Positions 39,546 through 46,308 of a DNA stretch of 46,308 nt are shown piece by piece. Location of the stretch: contig JABIAY010000026.1 in assembly GCA_018653085.1 (NCBI GenBank), forward strand, positions 1 through 46,308, read 5' to 3'. The DNA comes from Nitrospina sp. GTDB lineage: Bacteria > Nitrospinota > Nitrospinia > Nitrospinales > VA-1. The stretch's first letter is position 1. Every line of letters begins with the position of its first letter. Made by a program: the position numbers and the translations under genes. Under the pieces are notes generated by a model, which worked only from the letters and a program-made list of their open reading frames with translations, did no database searches and was not told where the DNA came from.

Positions 39546-39715
39546 GCAACCTCCAGAAAAAAGGATAATAATCAGATATGTGAAATCGTTTCCCGGTTTT
39601 TCTCAAAAACATTTCCGGGGAAAATGATTCAATCAGGGTGAATTTTAAGTCCGGCATTCTATCAGGTTGCCGGGAAAGTCTCAATAATTGTCATGAGGGC
39701 ATCTCAAAAATTGTC

Positions 39716-41749
39716 ATGACTCTTAAATCCGCTTTCCTCATTTGCAATTACCTTCTGGCCGGACTGGCCCTGGCCTGTCTGGTTTTGAGCGAGATTTATT
39801 CTCCCCTGACAGGCCTGATATTCTTTGCTGGCCTGATCCTCTGTTTATCCCTGGAACAATCGGAACGCATCCCATTTAAACCCACAACGCGGATTTTCAA
39901 CTCCAATTGGGGCTTCTTACTACTGCCTTTTTTATATTTTGCCTTCAACCTGCCCCTGCTAGAATTGGTCGCCGGGTTTCTGGTTTACCTTTTGTTTGCC
40001 CGGTTCGTCATTAAAGCGGAGTTCAATGATTATTTATTCGGTTACCTCATAGCCATCGTCTGCCTGCTAATTGGGGCTATTTTCGAACAGGACCTGGCCT
40101 TTGGAATGATCTTTCTCGCTTTCAATCTGGTCCTGAGCTGGTGCCTGATTTTTTATACCCTGATATTGGAACAAACCGGGAGCAGTAGCGCAGATTTCAA
40201 AAACGCTGGGAAAAACGAGACCCCGGGCTCTGCCTTGCTGAGTTGGACAACAGGGCTGGTTATTCTCAGTTTCACCATGACCGCCGTGATCTTTATCTCT
40301 TTTCCCCGGCTCGGCCTGGGTTTCATCTCCCTGAATACCTCCTCTTCTCCGATCACCGGGTTTTCCAGCATCGTCACTTTGGGGGATGTCGGGAAAATCA
40401 AGCAGAACCCGGCAGTGGTTATGCGAGTGGAATACACGCAGAACGGGAAAAACTATAAACCCGAATCCCGAATTTTATGGCGCGGGGTGGTGCTGGATCA
40501 TTTCAACGGCAAGACCTGGACCTCCACCCTGGACACGGAATTTGAAACCCGCAACCGACCCGGAAAAGGGCTCAGCCTTTTTAAGGTGTCCAACCCAAAA
40601 GAGGTGGTGCAACAGAATGTGTACCTGGGATCGTTCGATGCCCCTTATTTGTTTACTCACGGAGTACCGCTGTTTATAGACGGCAATTTCATCCATGTGC
40701 AGATGGATAAAAATTTCGTGTTTAAAACCGGCGAGTCCCGTGCGGGCCCGAGAAAGTACACGTTGATTTCGGAAATCGCAGATCCCGATATCAGCTACAG
40801 CCTCGATATGCCGCATAGCGAGCCTTCACTGTTTCCAGACCGGTTTCTCCAGCTTCCCAGTGTCAATCGCAAAACTCATGACCTGGCCGACCGCTTGACC
40901 CAGAATGTCCACACTGACAGGGACCGGGCACAAAATATTTTGCGCCACTTCGCGGATTTCAGATACACGCTGGAAATGGAGAATGACCCAGACAAAACCG
41001 CGCTGGATCACTTTTTATTTGAAAGAAAAGCCGGTCATTGTGAATATTTTGCTTCCGCCATGGTGATCCTGCTGAGGTCCGTTGGGGTTCCCGCTCGTCT
41101 GGTCAACGGTTTTGTCGGAGTTGAGTGGAACGAATGGGGGAACTACCTGATCATCCGCCAGCAACACGCCCATTCCTGGGTCGAAGCTTTTATTTCGGGG
41201 AAAGGCTGGACGGTGTATGACCCGACCCCTCCAGACCCCGCTCTGGTTGCAACGAGTCCTCTCCACCCACTGGCAAAATCCCTGGACTTCCTCAGAATGA
41301 GCTGGCAAAGATACATCGTGCGCTATTCCGTACACGACCAGGTACAGGTCGTACAATTTTTCAGAGCAGGAAGCCGTGACCTTCTGCAAAAATTCAAAGG
41401 TCTGGGTTCCCTGAACTGGCAAACTCTGGTTGAAGGGATGCAGAAATTCAGCCCGATCATTCTGATTCTGATAGCAATATTTTTCCTCACCCGCAAGCGT
41501 CGCAGCTTCTCTCCACGCCAGCCTCTCTGTGTCATTCTTTATCAGGACATGTTGGGGCAATTGAAAAAATCGGGACTGGTAAAAAAGTCGTCATGGACCG
41601 CGCGGGAGTTTTTAGAATCCGCTCTGCCGGATGACAAGCGCGATCCGATACGCCGTATCACAGAATTTTATGAAAAACACCGGTTCGGCAATGCCTCCAT
41701 TCAGCCCTCTGAGGAAAAAGAAATTCGCGGGCTGATCGCAGGCCTTTAG
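39716..41749 (+). CDS. TgpA-like membrane transglutaminase (DUF3488 + transglutaminase domain)
   Basis: The ATG at 39716 (MTLKSAFLICNYLLAGLALA...) leads straight into membrane helices; an in-frame GTG further up adds only a polar stretch. About seven membrane segments (1-200) precede a large periplasmic part with the transglutaminase fold: Cys442 (GHCEYFASAM), His486 (QQHAHSWVEAF) and Asp502 (TVYDPTPPDP) are the catalytic triad. One more helix (FSPIILILIAIFFL) and a DUF4129-like cytoplasmic end follow. TgpA is essential in some proteobacteria and may cross-link or cut periplasmic proteins. The usual moxR and DUF58 neighbours are missing here. Confidence 0.87.
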   Translation: MTLKSAFLICNYLLAGLALACLVLSEIYSPLTGLIFFAGLILCLSLEQSERIPFKPTTRIFNSNWGFLLLPFLYFAFNLPLLELVAGFLVYLLFARFVIKAEFNDYLFGYLIAIVCLLIGAIFEQDLAFGMIFLAFNLVLSWCLIFYTLILEQTGSSSADFKNAGKNETPGSALLSWTTGLVILSFTMTAVIFISFPRLGLGFISLNTSSSPITGFSSIVTLGDVGKIKQNPAVVMRVEYTQNGKNYKPESRILWRGVVLDHFNGKTWTSTLDTEFETRNRPGKGLSLFKVSNPKEVVQQNVYLGSFDAPYLFTHGVPLFIDGNFIHVQMDKNFVFKTGESRAGPRKYTLISEIADPDISYSLDMPHSEPSLFPDRFLQLPSVNRKTHDLADRLTQNVHTDRDRAQNILRHFADFRYTLEMENDPDKTALDHFLFERKAGHCEYFASAMVILLRSVGVPARLVNGFVGVEWNEWGNYLIIRQQHAHSWVEAFISGKGWTVYDPTPPDPALVATSPLHPLAKSLDFLRMSWQRYIVRYSVHDQVQVVQFFRAGSRDLLQKFKGLGSLNWQTLVEGMQKFSPIILILIAIFFLTRKRRSFSPRQPLCVILYQDMLGQLKKSGLVKKSSWTAREFLESALPDDKRDPIRRITEFYEKHRFGNASIQPSEEKEIRGLIAGL

Positions 41750-41851
41750 CACAAAACCTGAACCAGTCGGAAAGCGGCCCGAAAATTTTCCATCCTCCTC
41801 CGCGTTCGTCTATAATCCCCGGAACAAATATTGGCCTCTGACAGACTACTG

Positions 41852-43930
41852 ATGAAGACCCTCAAAATTTATCCCGCTATTTTCCTGTTTTTTTCGCTGA
41901 CCTTTCTCATCTATTATCCCGCGATTGAAGGGGATTTCATTTGGGATGACGATGTCTATGTCAGCGAAAACGAACAACTGAGAAGCGGAGAAGGATTAAA
42001 AAATATCTGGCTCAAACCCGGGGCTACAGTCCAGTATTACCCCCTGGTGTTTACGAGCTTCTGGCTGGAATACAAGTTATGGGGTGAGGATACTGCCGGG
42101 TATCACATCGTTAACATGATATTGCATGCCTCTTCCGCCCTGCTGTTGTGGCGGCTTCTCATTCTTCTTGCGGTTCCCGGCGCAGGGCTTGCCGCTCTGA
42201 TTTTTTTAATGCATCCCGTAAATGTGGAGTCCGTTGCCTGGATCACCGAGCGTAAAAACGTGCTCTCCGGTTTCTTTTATCTGGCATCACTGACCTTCTA
42301 TTTGAAGTTTTTACAAATAGCGGATCTATCGTCATCACCAAAGCAAAATGCCCCACAAAATAAAAAGTTATTTTATATCCTGTCGTTCACCTTGTTCCTG
42401 CTGGCAATGTTCAGCAAGACCGTCACCGTCACCCTGTCCACCGTCATCCTGCTGATCATCTGGTGGAAAAAAGATGCCATAAAACTCAAAGATATTTTTT
42501 TGGTCACGCCCTTCCTGCTGTTAGGACTTATTCTGGTCCGCATAACCATCATCACTGAAAAAGTCGTTGTCAAAACCCATGGCACTGACTGGGATTTTTC
42601 TTTCGCGGAACGGTTTATCATCGCGGGCAAGGCTCTGTGGTTCTACCTCTATAAATTGATTTATCCCCTGAACCTGGCTTTCTCTTATCCCAAGTGGTCC
42701 ATAGACTCAACGGTGGCCAGCAATTATTTGCCTTCCCTCGTCTTCCTGGCCTTGATCATCGGCTTGTGGTGGTTCCGCGACAAGGTCGGCAGGTCCCCAC
42801 TAACCGCCATTTTGTTTTTCGCCGGAACCCTGTTCCCGGCACTGGGTTTTTTCAGTGTCTACCCTATGCGATATTCTTTTGCCGCCGACCATTTTCAATA
42901 TCTCGCGTGCATTGGGCCCATTGCATTGTTTTCAGCTTCTTTGACTGCCTTCGCAACTTCCTTGAGCAAAATTAAAGTGCCGACTTATTTCCTGCCTGCC
43001 TTTTCCGCATCGCTCCTGCTTGTAATGGGCCTTTTGACCTGGAAGCAAACGCATATTTATGAAAATAAAGAAGTGCTCTGGCGGGACACATTGTCAAAAA
43101 ATCCCGGTTCGTGGATGGCCCACAACAACCTGGGCAAGGAACTGGAGGACCAGCAGAAATACCAGGAAGCCTTTAGCCATTACCAGGAAGCGTTAGCCAT
43201 CAACCCAAATGTTTTCGAAGTGCACCACAATCTTGGAAGGACTTACCATAGAAAGGGAGAGTTAAGCCTTGCCGTTTCCGAACTCAAAAGAGCATTGGAA
43301 CTCGAGCCTGCCTATTACCAAAGCTATAACAGCCTTGCCAGCACCCTGGCCGAGCAGGGAAAACTGGAAGAGGCCCTGCACTTTGCCCGTAAATGCATCA
43401 TCGTGAAACCGGACTACACTCCGGGAGTGGTCACGTTGGGAAATGTCCTGGAGGAGTTGGGAAACCTCAACGAAGCCCAGGCTTATTACAAGCGGGCTCT
43501 GGAGCTGGACTCCGATTCCCCTGAAAATTATTTAAACCTCGCTAACGTTTTATACCTGACAGGAAATCTTGAGGAAGCCGCCCTCCATTTCAGAAAAGCC
43601 CTCGCCCTGAACCCGGAATTGGTGGAAGCACATTATAATCTGGGGAATATCCTTGGTCAGCAGGGGCACCTTAAGGAAGCACAAAAGGCTTTCGAACGGG
43701 CTATCAGCCTGGATGAAAAACTCCCCTTGCCACATTACGGCCTGGGAATCATTCATCAACGCAGTGGACAAAATCTAAAAGCCATCACAGCGTTTGAACA
43801 AGCCCTGGCCTTAAATCCCAAGCTCAAACAAGCGCATCATTTCCTGGCAAAAATCTATGAGGAGATGGGGGAAAAACAAAAAGCCTCTTTCCACACCCGT
43901 TCAGCGGAGAAAATTTCCGGGCAAAAATGA
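41852..43930 (+). CDS. TMTC-like membrane protein with TPR tail
   Basis: The ATG at 41852 starts MKTLKIYPAIFLFFSLTFLI. The first loop carries FIWDDDVYVSENEQLRSGEG, the acidic motif of TMTC-type O-mannosyltransferase relatives. About ten membrane segments follow to residue 400, including LMHPVNVESVAWITERKNVL, a typical family stretch. From about 425 to 690 there are eight TPR units (WMAHNNLGKELEDQQKYQEA, FEVHHNLGRTYHRKGELSLA, VEAHYNLGNILGQQGHLKEA and others). It probably transfers sugars to exported proteins or glycans; substrate unknown. It follows the TgpA-like gene by about 100 bases. Confidence 0.82.
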   Translation: MKTLKIYPAIFLFFSLTFLIYYPAIEGDFIWDDDVYVSENEQLRSGEGLKNIWLKPGATVQYYPLVFTSFWLEYKLWGEDTAGYHIVNMILHASSALLLWRLLILLAVPGAGLAALIFLMHPVNVESVAWITERKNVLSGFFYLASLTFYLKFLQIADLSSSPKQNAPQNKKLFYILSFTLFLLAMFSKTVTVTLSTVILLIIWWKKDAIKLKDIFLVTPFLLLGLILVRITIITEKVVVKTHGTDWDFSFAERFIIAGKALWFYLYKLIYPLNLAFSYPKWSIDSTVASNYLPSLVFLALIIGLWWFRDKVGRSPLTAILFFAGTLFPALGFFSVYPMRYSFAADHFQYLACIGPIALFSASLTAFATSLSKIKVPTYFLPAFSASLLLVMGLLTWKQTHIYENKEVLWRDTLSKNPGSWMAHNNLGKELEDQQKYQEAFSHYQEALAINPNVFEVHHNLGRTYHRKGELSLAVSELKRALELEPAYYQSYNSLASTLAEQGKLEEALHFARKCIIVKPDYTPGVVTLGNVLEELGNLNEAQAYYKRALELDSDSPENYLNLANVLYLTGNLEEAALHFRKALALNPELVEAHYNLGNILGQQGHLKEAQKAFERAISLDEKLPLPHYGLGIIHQRSGQNLKAITAFEQALALNPKLKQAHHFLAKIYEEMGEKQKASFHTRSAEKISGQK

Positions 43931-43935
43931 AGGAT

Positions 43936-45288
43936 TTATTTGATGGACTCAAAAATCTCAGGATTATCATCACCGGTTGCGGAGATGAGGCCGATGGCCC
44001 CTTTATCTATTCGGAAGATGCTGTGATCCACCAGCAGGTAGTCCCCTGGAACATCAATGACGAACTCCACAATCGTTGCCCCGGCTGAAGGAACCAGCGT
44101 TGTTTGAACATTCCTGTTGACGGTGCCATTGACCGCCCCCTCAAGGTAGACCTGATCAAAAATCTCTCCAATAATGTGAAACGAAGAAATTCCGTTGGGA
44201 CCGATATTGCCAAAAAAGATGCGGACTTTTTCACCCACTTTAACCCTCAGCGCGTTTTCCCCCAGCAGGGCTCCCTGCCTGCCGTTAAACACTACGTAGT
44301 CCGCTTGCTCTCGCAAACCTTTTTCCAGAGACAGCTCCTGAACATATTTTTTTTCAGGTTTGGGAGAATCCACGGATTCATCGGATTCTGCATCCATTGA
44401 GACTTGGCTTTCCATAGAGTCCATCGGTTCATCGGAAGGTGGAGGGTCTTCCTGAGCATCGTTTTTATCCTGCTCAGGAGGGGAACTGCCGAAGAATGTA
44501 TCCGCGAGAGAACCCAGAAAGCCTTCTTTTTCGTCAGCCTCCTTTGCGTTCTCTTCTACGATGGGGGCATCCGCTTTCTTTTCCCCTGAGACCGCTTCTT
44601 CCTGCACTGGCTTTACCGGTTTCTTTTTTACCTTAGGTTTTGATAAATCTTCCGTCTCCGAGTTCTGGGTATAAAACTCGCTCTCAAAAACATAAAACTC
44701 GTGATCGACGCGGCGAAAACCGTGTTTAGGTTCCACCAGGATCAATCCATACATTCCATTGGCGATATGCGCAGGAATACTCGGTACCGGAGACGCGCAA
44801 TGATAGACAAACAAACCGGGGTGCAATGTCTTGAAGCGGAAAATTTTCTCTTCGCCCGGCGCAACCAGACTCGCCGCGGCACCACCTCCTGGACCACTCA
44901 CCGCATGGATATCGATATTGTGGGGAAACTGGCTACCAGCATGATTGCTCAGGTGAAATTCTACTGTATCTCCCAAACGCACCCTTATCATGGGCCCCGG
45001 TACGGTCCCATTAAAACTCCAGAACTTGTATTGCTGTCCATCGGCCAGGGCTCCGACAAATTCTTTGGCCTCAAACTTGACCACCACCGTTTCCGGCATA
45101 ATACGGCTGATAAACGGCGGGACATGGGGAGCGGTGGTGATCTCCGCCTCCAGCGCATACACCGGACTACCACAGAGAATAAAAAACAACAGCCCCACTA
45201 GGCGTGGGGCCCATGTGCCGTTACTTTTGCTGGCGAGCAAAGAGTTGTCTCGGCTGAAGGACAAAAAAATTAGCTTAATCCTTTGCAT
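43936..45288 (-). CDS. nirK: Copper-containing nitrite reductase (NirK) with a long acidic insertion
   Basis: NirK reduces nitrite to nitric oxide in the periplasm. All metal ligands are visible: type 1 copper His123, Cys164, His174, Met179; type 2 copper His128, His163, His422; catalytic Asp126 (HNIDIH) and His371 (SSFHIIGE). Two cupredoxin domains (about 50-205 and 318-445) are separated by roughly 100 low-complexity residues rich in Lys, Glu, Asp, Ser and Pro; usual NirK has a short linker. AAGGAAAGG precedes the ATG at 45288. Residues 12-31, before the hydrophobic core GLLFFILC of the signal peptide, are encoded by an intergenic repeat read in frame. Confidence 0.9.
   Translation of the reverse strand: MQRIKLIFLSFSRDNSLLASKSNGTWAPRLVGLLFFILCGSPVYALEAEITTAPHVPPFISRIMPETVVVKFEAKEFVGALADGQQYKFWSFNGTVPGPMIRVRLGDTVEFHLSNHAGSQFPHNIDIHAVSGPGGGAAASLVAPGEEKIFRFKTLHPGLFVYHCASPVPSIPAHIANGMYGLILVEPKHGFRRVDHEFYVFESEFYTQNSETEDLSKPKVKKKPVKPVQEEAVSGEKKADAPIVEENAKEADEKEGFLGSLADTFFGSSPPEQDKNDAQEDPPPSDEPMDSMESQVSMDAESDESVDSPKPEKKYVQELSLEKGLREQADYVVFNGRQGALLGENALRVKVGEKVRIFFGNIGPNGISSFHIIGEIFDQVYLEGAVNGTVNRNVQTTLVPSAGATIVEFVIDVPGDYLLVDHSIFRIDKGAIGLISATGDDNPEIFESIK
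45194..45255. repeat. Intergenic repeat copy 8, inside the nirK signal peptide coding region
   Basis: CCCACTAGGCGTGGGGCCCA and the core GGCGAGCAAAGAGTTGTCTC are present in the same order as in the left half of the 145-bp copy at 29090. Read from the nirK strand it encodes SRDNSLLASKSNGTWAPRLV in frame. The far end is missing; the next bases belong to the ancestral gene start. Confidence 0.8.
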
Positions 45289-45632
45289 TACTACCCTTTC
45301 CTTACAAAACAGTAAATTATGAAAAACCGCCTTTTCTTAACGGCAATAGAAATGTTATCACAAGCTCAAATTCTGGTGAAGGCAGAAGTCAGCCAACCCT
45401 CCCCAGGCCCCTCCCTATGAAGGGAGGGAATATAGCAATTACTTTTTAAGCCGAGACAACTCTTTGCTCGCCAGCAAAAGCGATGGCACACTGGCCCTGC
45501 GCCTAGCAGAATAGGGGTTGACAGGCCACCCTGTCTGCGAAATAATAGGCTAATTCACTATTTTTTAAGTACTTATAAATGCCGGGCCGGGCATTCCGGT
45601 TCGGTACTCTTGTATTGGGGCAAATCCTGTTT
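45289..45632. other. Divergent region between nirK and mobBA
   Basis: About 340 bases with no gene. The part next to nirK (45289-45360) is AT-rich and should hold its promoter; I see no clear FNR/NNR-type palindrome. The rest is repeat copy 9 and a short AT-rich stretch (45540-45580) before mobBA. Confidence 0.4.
45383..45509. repeat. Intergenic repeat copy 9
   Basis: It starts with GTCAGCCAACCCTCCC and GAAGGGAGGGAATATA, shared with copy 3. The core TTAAGCCGAGACAACTCTTTGCTCGCC and the right end follow. Read from the minus strand the end is CTGCTAGGCGCAGGGCCAG: the stem is CTGC/GCAG instead of CCAC/GTGG while the loop TAGGC and the flank GGGCCAG are unchanged, a paired substitution. Confidence 0.7.
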
Positions 45633-46308
45633 ATGGACGTTTACTGGGAACAGTTCAAAACCCCTTTTCTCTGCTTTGCCGGGTTCTCCGGGGTGGGCAA
45701 GACCACCTTGCTGGAACGGCTGATCAAGCGGTTCACCGAGGAAGACATCCGTGTCGGCTATTACAAACACGACTCGCACCGCTTCTCCATCGACAAGGAG
45801 GGCAAGGACACAGCCCGGGCCACCCAGGCTGGCGCAGGCATCATCACCATCAACGACCCGCGGCACTTCGCCATCGTTGCCGACAACGCCTTTAAGAAAC
45901 GCTCGATCACCCATGCCCTGGAGCAATGCGATTGCATCCTGATCGAAGGCTACAAACAATCGCCCTTCGACAAAATCGTTTTTCTCGATCAGGAAGGAAA
46001 GTTGCCCATTCCCTCTGAAATTCCCGGCATTAAGGCCGTTGTGCATCAAGGAATCACTGGTGAAGGTCTGCCGGACGTCCCACGTTTTCATCGCGATGAA
46101 ATCGAGTCCATCTACCAGTTTGTGCGCGATCATTTTATAAGCCGGGAAAGCGAACTCTACGGTGCCGTTTTTGTAGGAGGTGAAAGCAAGCGAATGGGAA
46201 AACCAAAGTTTTCGCTAACCTATGATGGCATATCGGGAACAGAGAAGGCGGTCAAACTGTTGAGCAAATTTTGCAATAAAGTATTTCTTTCCTCGCGGGC
46301 CGATCTAG
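45633..46308 (+). CDS. Molybdopterin-guanine dinucleotide synthesis protein, MobB-MobA fusion (partial)
   Basis: This frame stays open to the window end (225 codons seen). The first 165 residues are MobB: Walker A GFSGVGKTTLLERLI, YYKHDSHRFSIDKEGKD, DTARATQAGA and CDCILIEGYK. Then AVFVGGESKRMGKPKFSLTY begins MobA, the nucleotidyltransferase whose usual start is LAGGxSxRMG. The fusion attaches GMP to molybdopterin to make the bis-MGD cofactor used by nitrite oxidoreductase and its relatives. The ribosome site is weak; an in-frame TTG at 45615 is another possible start. The 3' end lies outside the window. Confidence 0.88.
   Translation, partial: MDVYWEQFKTPFLCFAGFSGVGKTTLLERLIKRFTEEDIRVGYYKHDSHRFSIDKEGKDTARATQAGAGIITINDPRHFAIVADNAFKKRSITHALEQCDCILIEGYKQSPFDKIVFLDQEGKLPIPSEIPGIKAVVHQGITGEGLPDVPRFHRDEIESIYQFVRDHFISRESELYGAVFVGGESKRMGKPKFSLTYDGISGTEKAVKLLSKFCNKVFLSSRADL

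Noticed and set aside
334..45509. CRISPR array
   Set aside because: Repeat copies are kilobases apart, differ in length and have no regular spacers; no cas genes are present.
45573..46133. Minus-strand open frame of 186 codons
   Set aside because: It mirrors the plus-strand MobB-MobA coding sequence, which has clear Walker A and MobA motifs; the reverse frame resembles nothing.

Overview
The window looks like a chromosomal stretch from a marine nitrite oxidiser of the phylum Nitrospinota (Nitrospina-like). This is inferred, not proven. Supporting genes are a copper nitrite reductase (NirK), a large diheme cytochrome c with a C-terminal ethylbenzene-dehydrogenase-type heme domain of the kind proposed as the gamma subunit of periplasmic nitrite oxidoreductase, a small periplasmic cytochrome c, and a MobB-MobA fusion for the molybdenum cofactor that nitrite oxidoreductase needs. 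No rRNA, tRNA, CRISPR array, prophage or transposase gene was seen.

Layout. (1) 1-2.1 kb: the 3' end of serC, an out-of-frame remnant of another class V aminotransferase, and serA (serine synthesis). (2) 2.1-3.6 kb: a parvulin prolyl isomerase and a SEC-C protein. (3) 3.7-14.2 kb, all on the minus strand: an unusual accessory cluster. It has eight DUF1566 (C-type-lectin-like) genes, one with two copies of the domain and one with a signal peptide, a glutaredoxin, a secreted protein with its own promoter and terminator, a leucine-rich-repeat protein, a TPR protein, a SPASM-type radical SAM enzyme, an NHL propeller and an acidic helical protein. (4) 14.7-20.6 kb, plus strand, divergent from block 3: a B12-type radical SAM protein, a TPR protein, a MidA-like methyltransferase, and a second copy of the SPASM-type radical SAM enzyme. 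(5) 20.7-25 kb: two membrane glycosyltransferases. (6) 25.2-29.6 kb: an NHL propeller, the NXR-gamma-like cytochrome with an overlapping secreted partner, and a STAS protein. (7) 29.6-33 kb: an SxtJ-like membrane protein, a CopG/ParE toxin-antitoxin pair, phnDC without a permease gene, and a cytochrome c. (8) 33.8-46.3 kb: a KamA-family protein, more membrane glycosyltransferases, a DJ-1-like protein, a DUF4325-like protein, two nearly identical cyclophilins for different compartments, a TgpA-like transglutaminase, nirK, and mobBA cut by the window end.

Two themes stand out. First, blocks 3-4 combine two radical SAM enzymes with an unusual CX7CX2C cluster motif and a SPASM-like C-terminus, a third radical SAM enzyme, scaffold proteins (TPR, LRR, NHL), and a family of DUF1566 proteins. 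Several otherwise unrelated proteins here start with an acidic, disordered-looking N-terminus and have no signal peptide. A protein-modification or surface-assembly system is a reasonable guess, but it is only an inference. Second, intergenic regions carry a modular repeat family. Its ends are small GC-rich hairpins whose stems change by paired substitutions while the loop and flank stay conserved, and the copies begin at, or overlap, stop codons. One copy is read in frame inside the nirK signal peptide.
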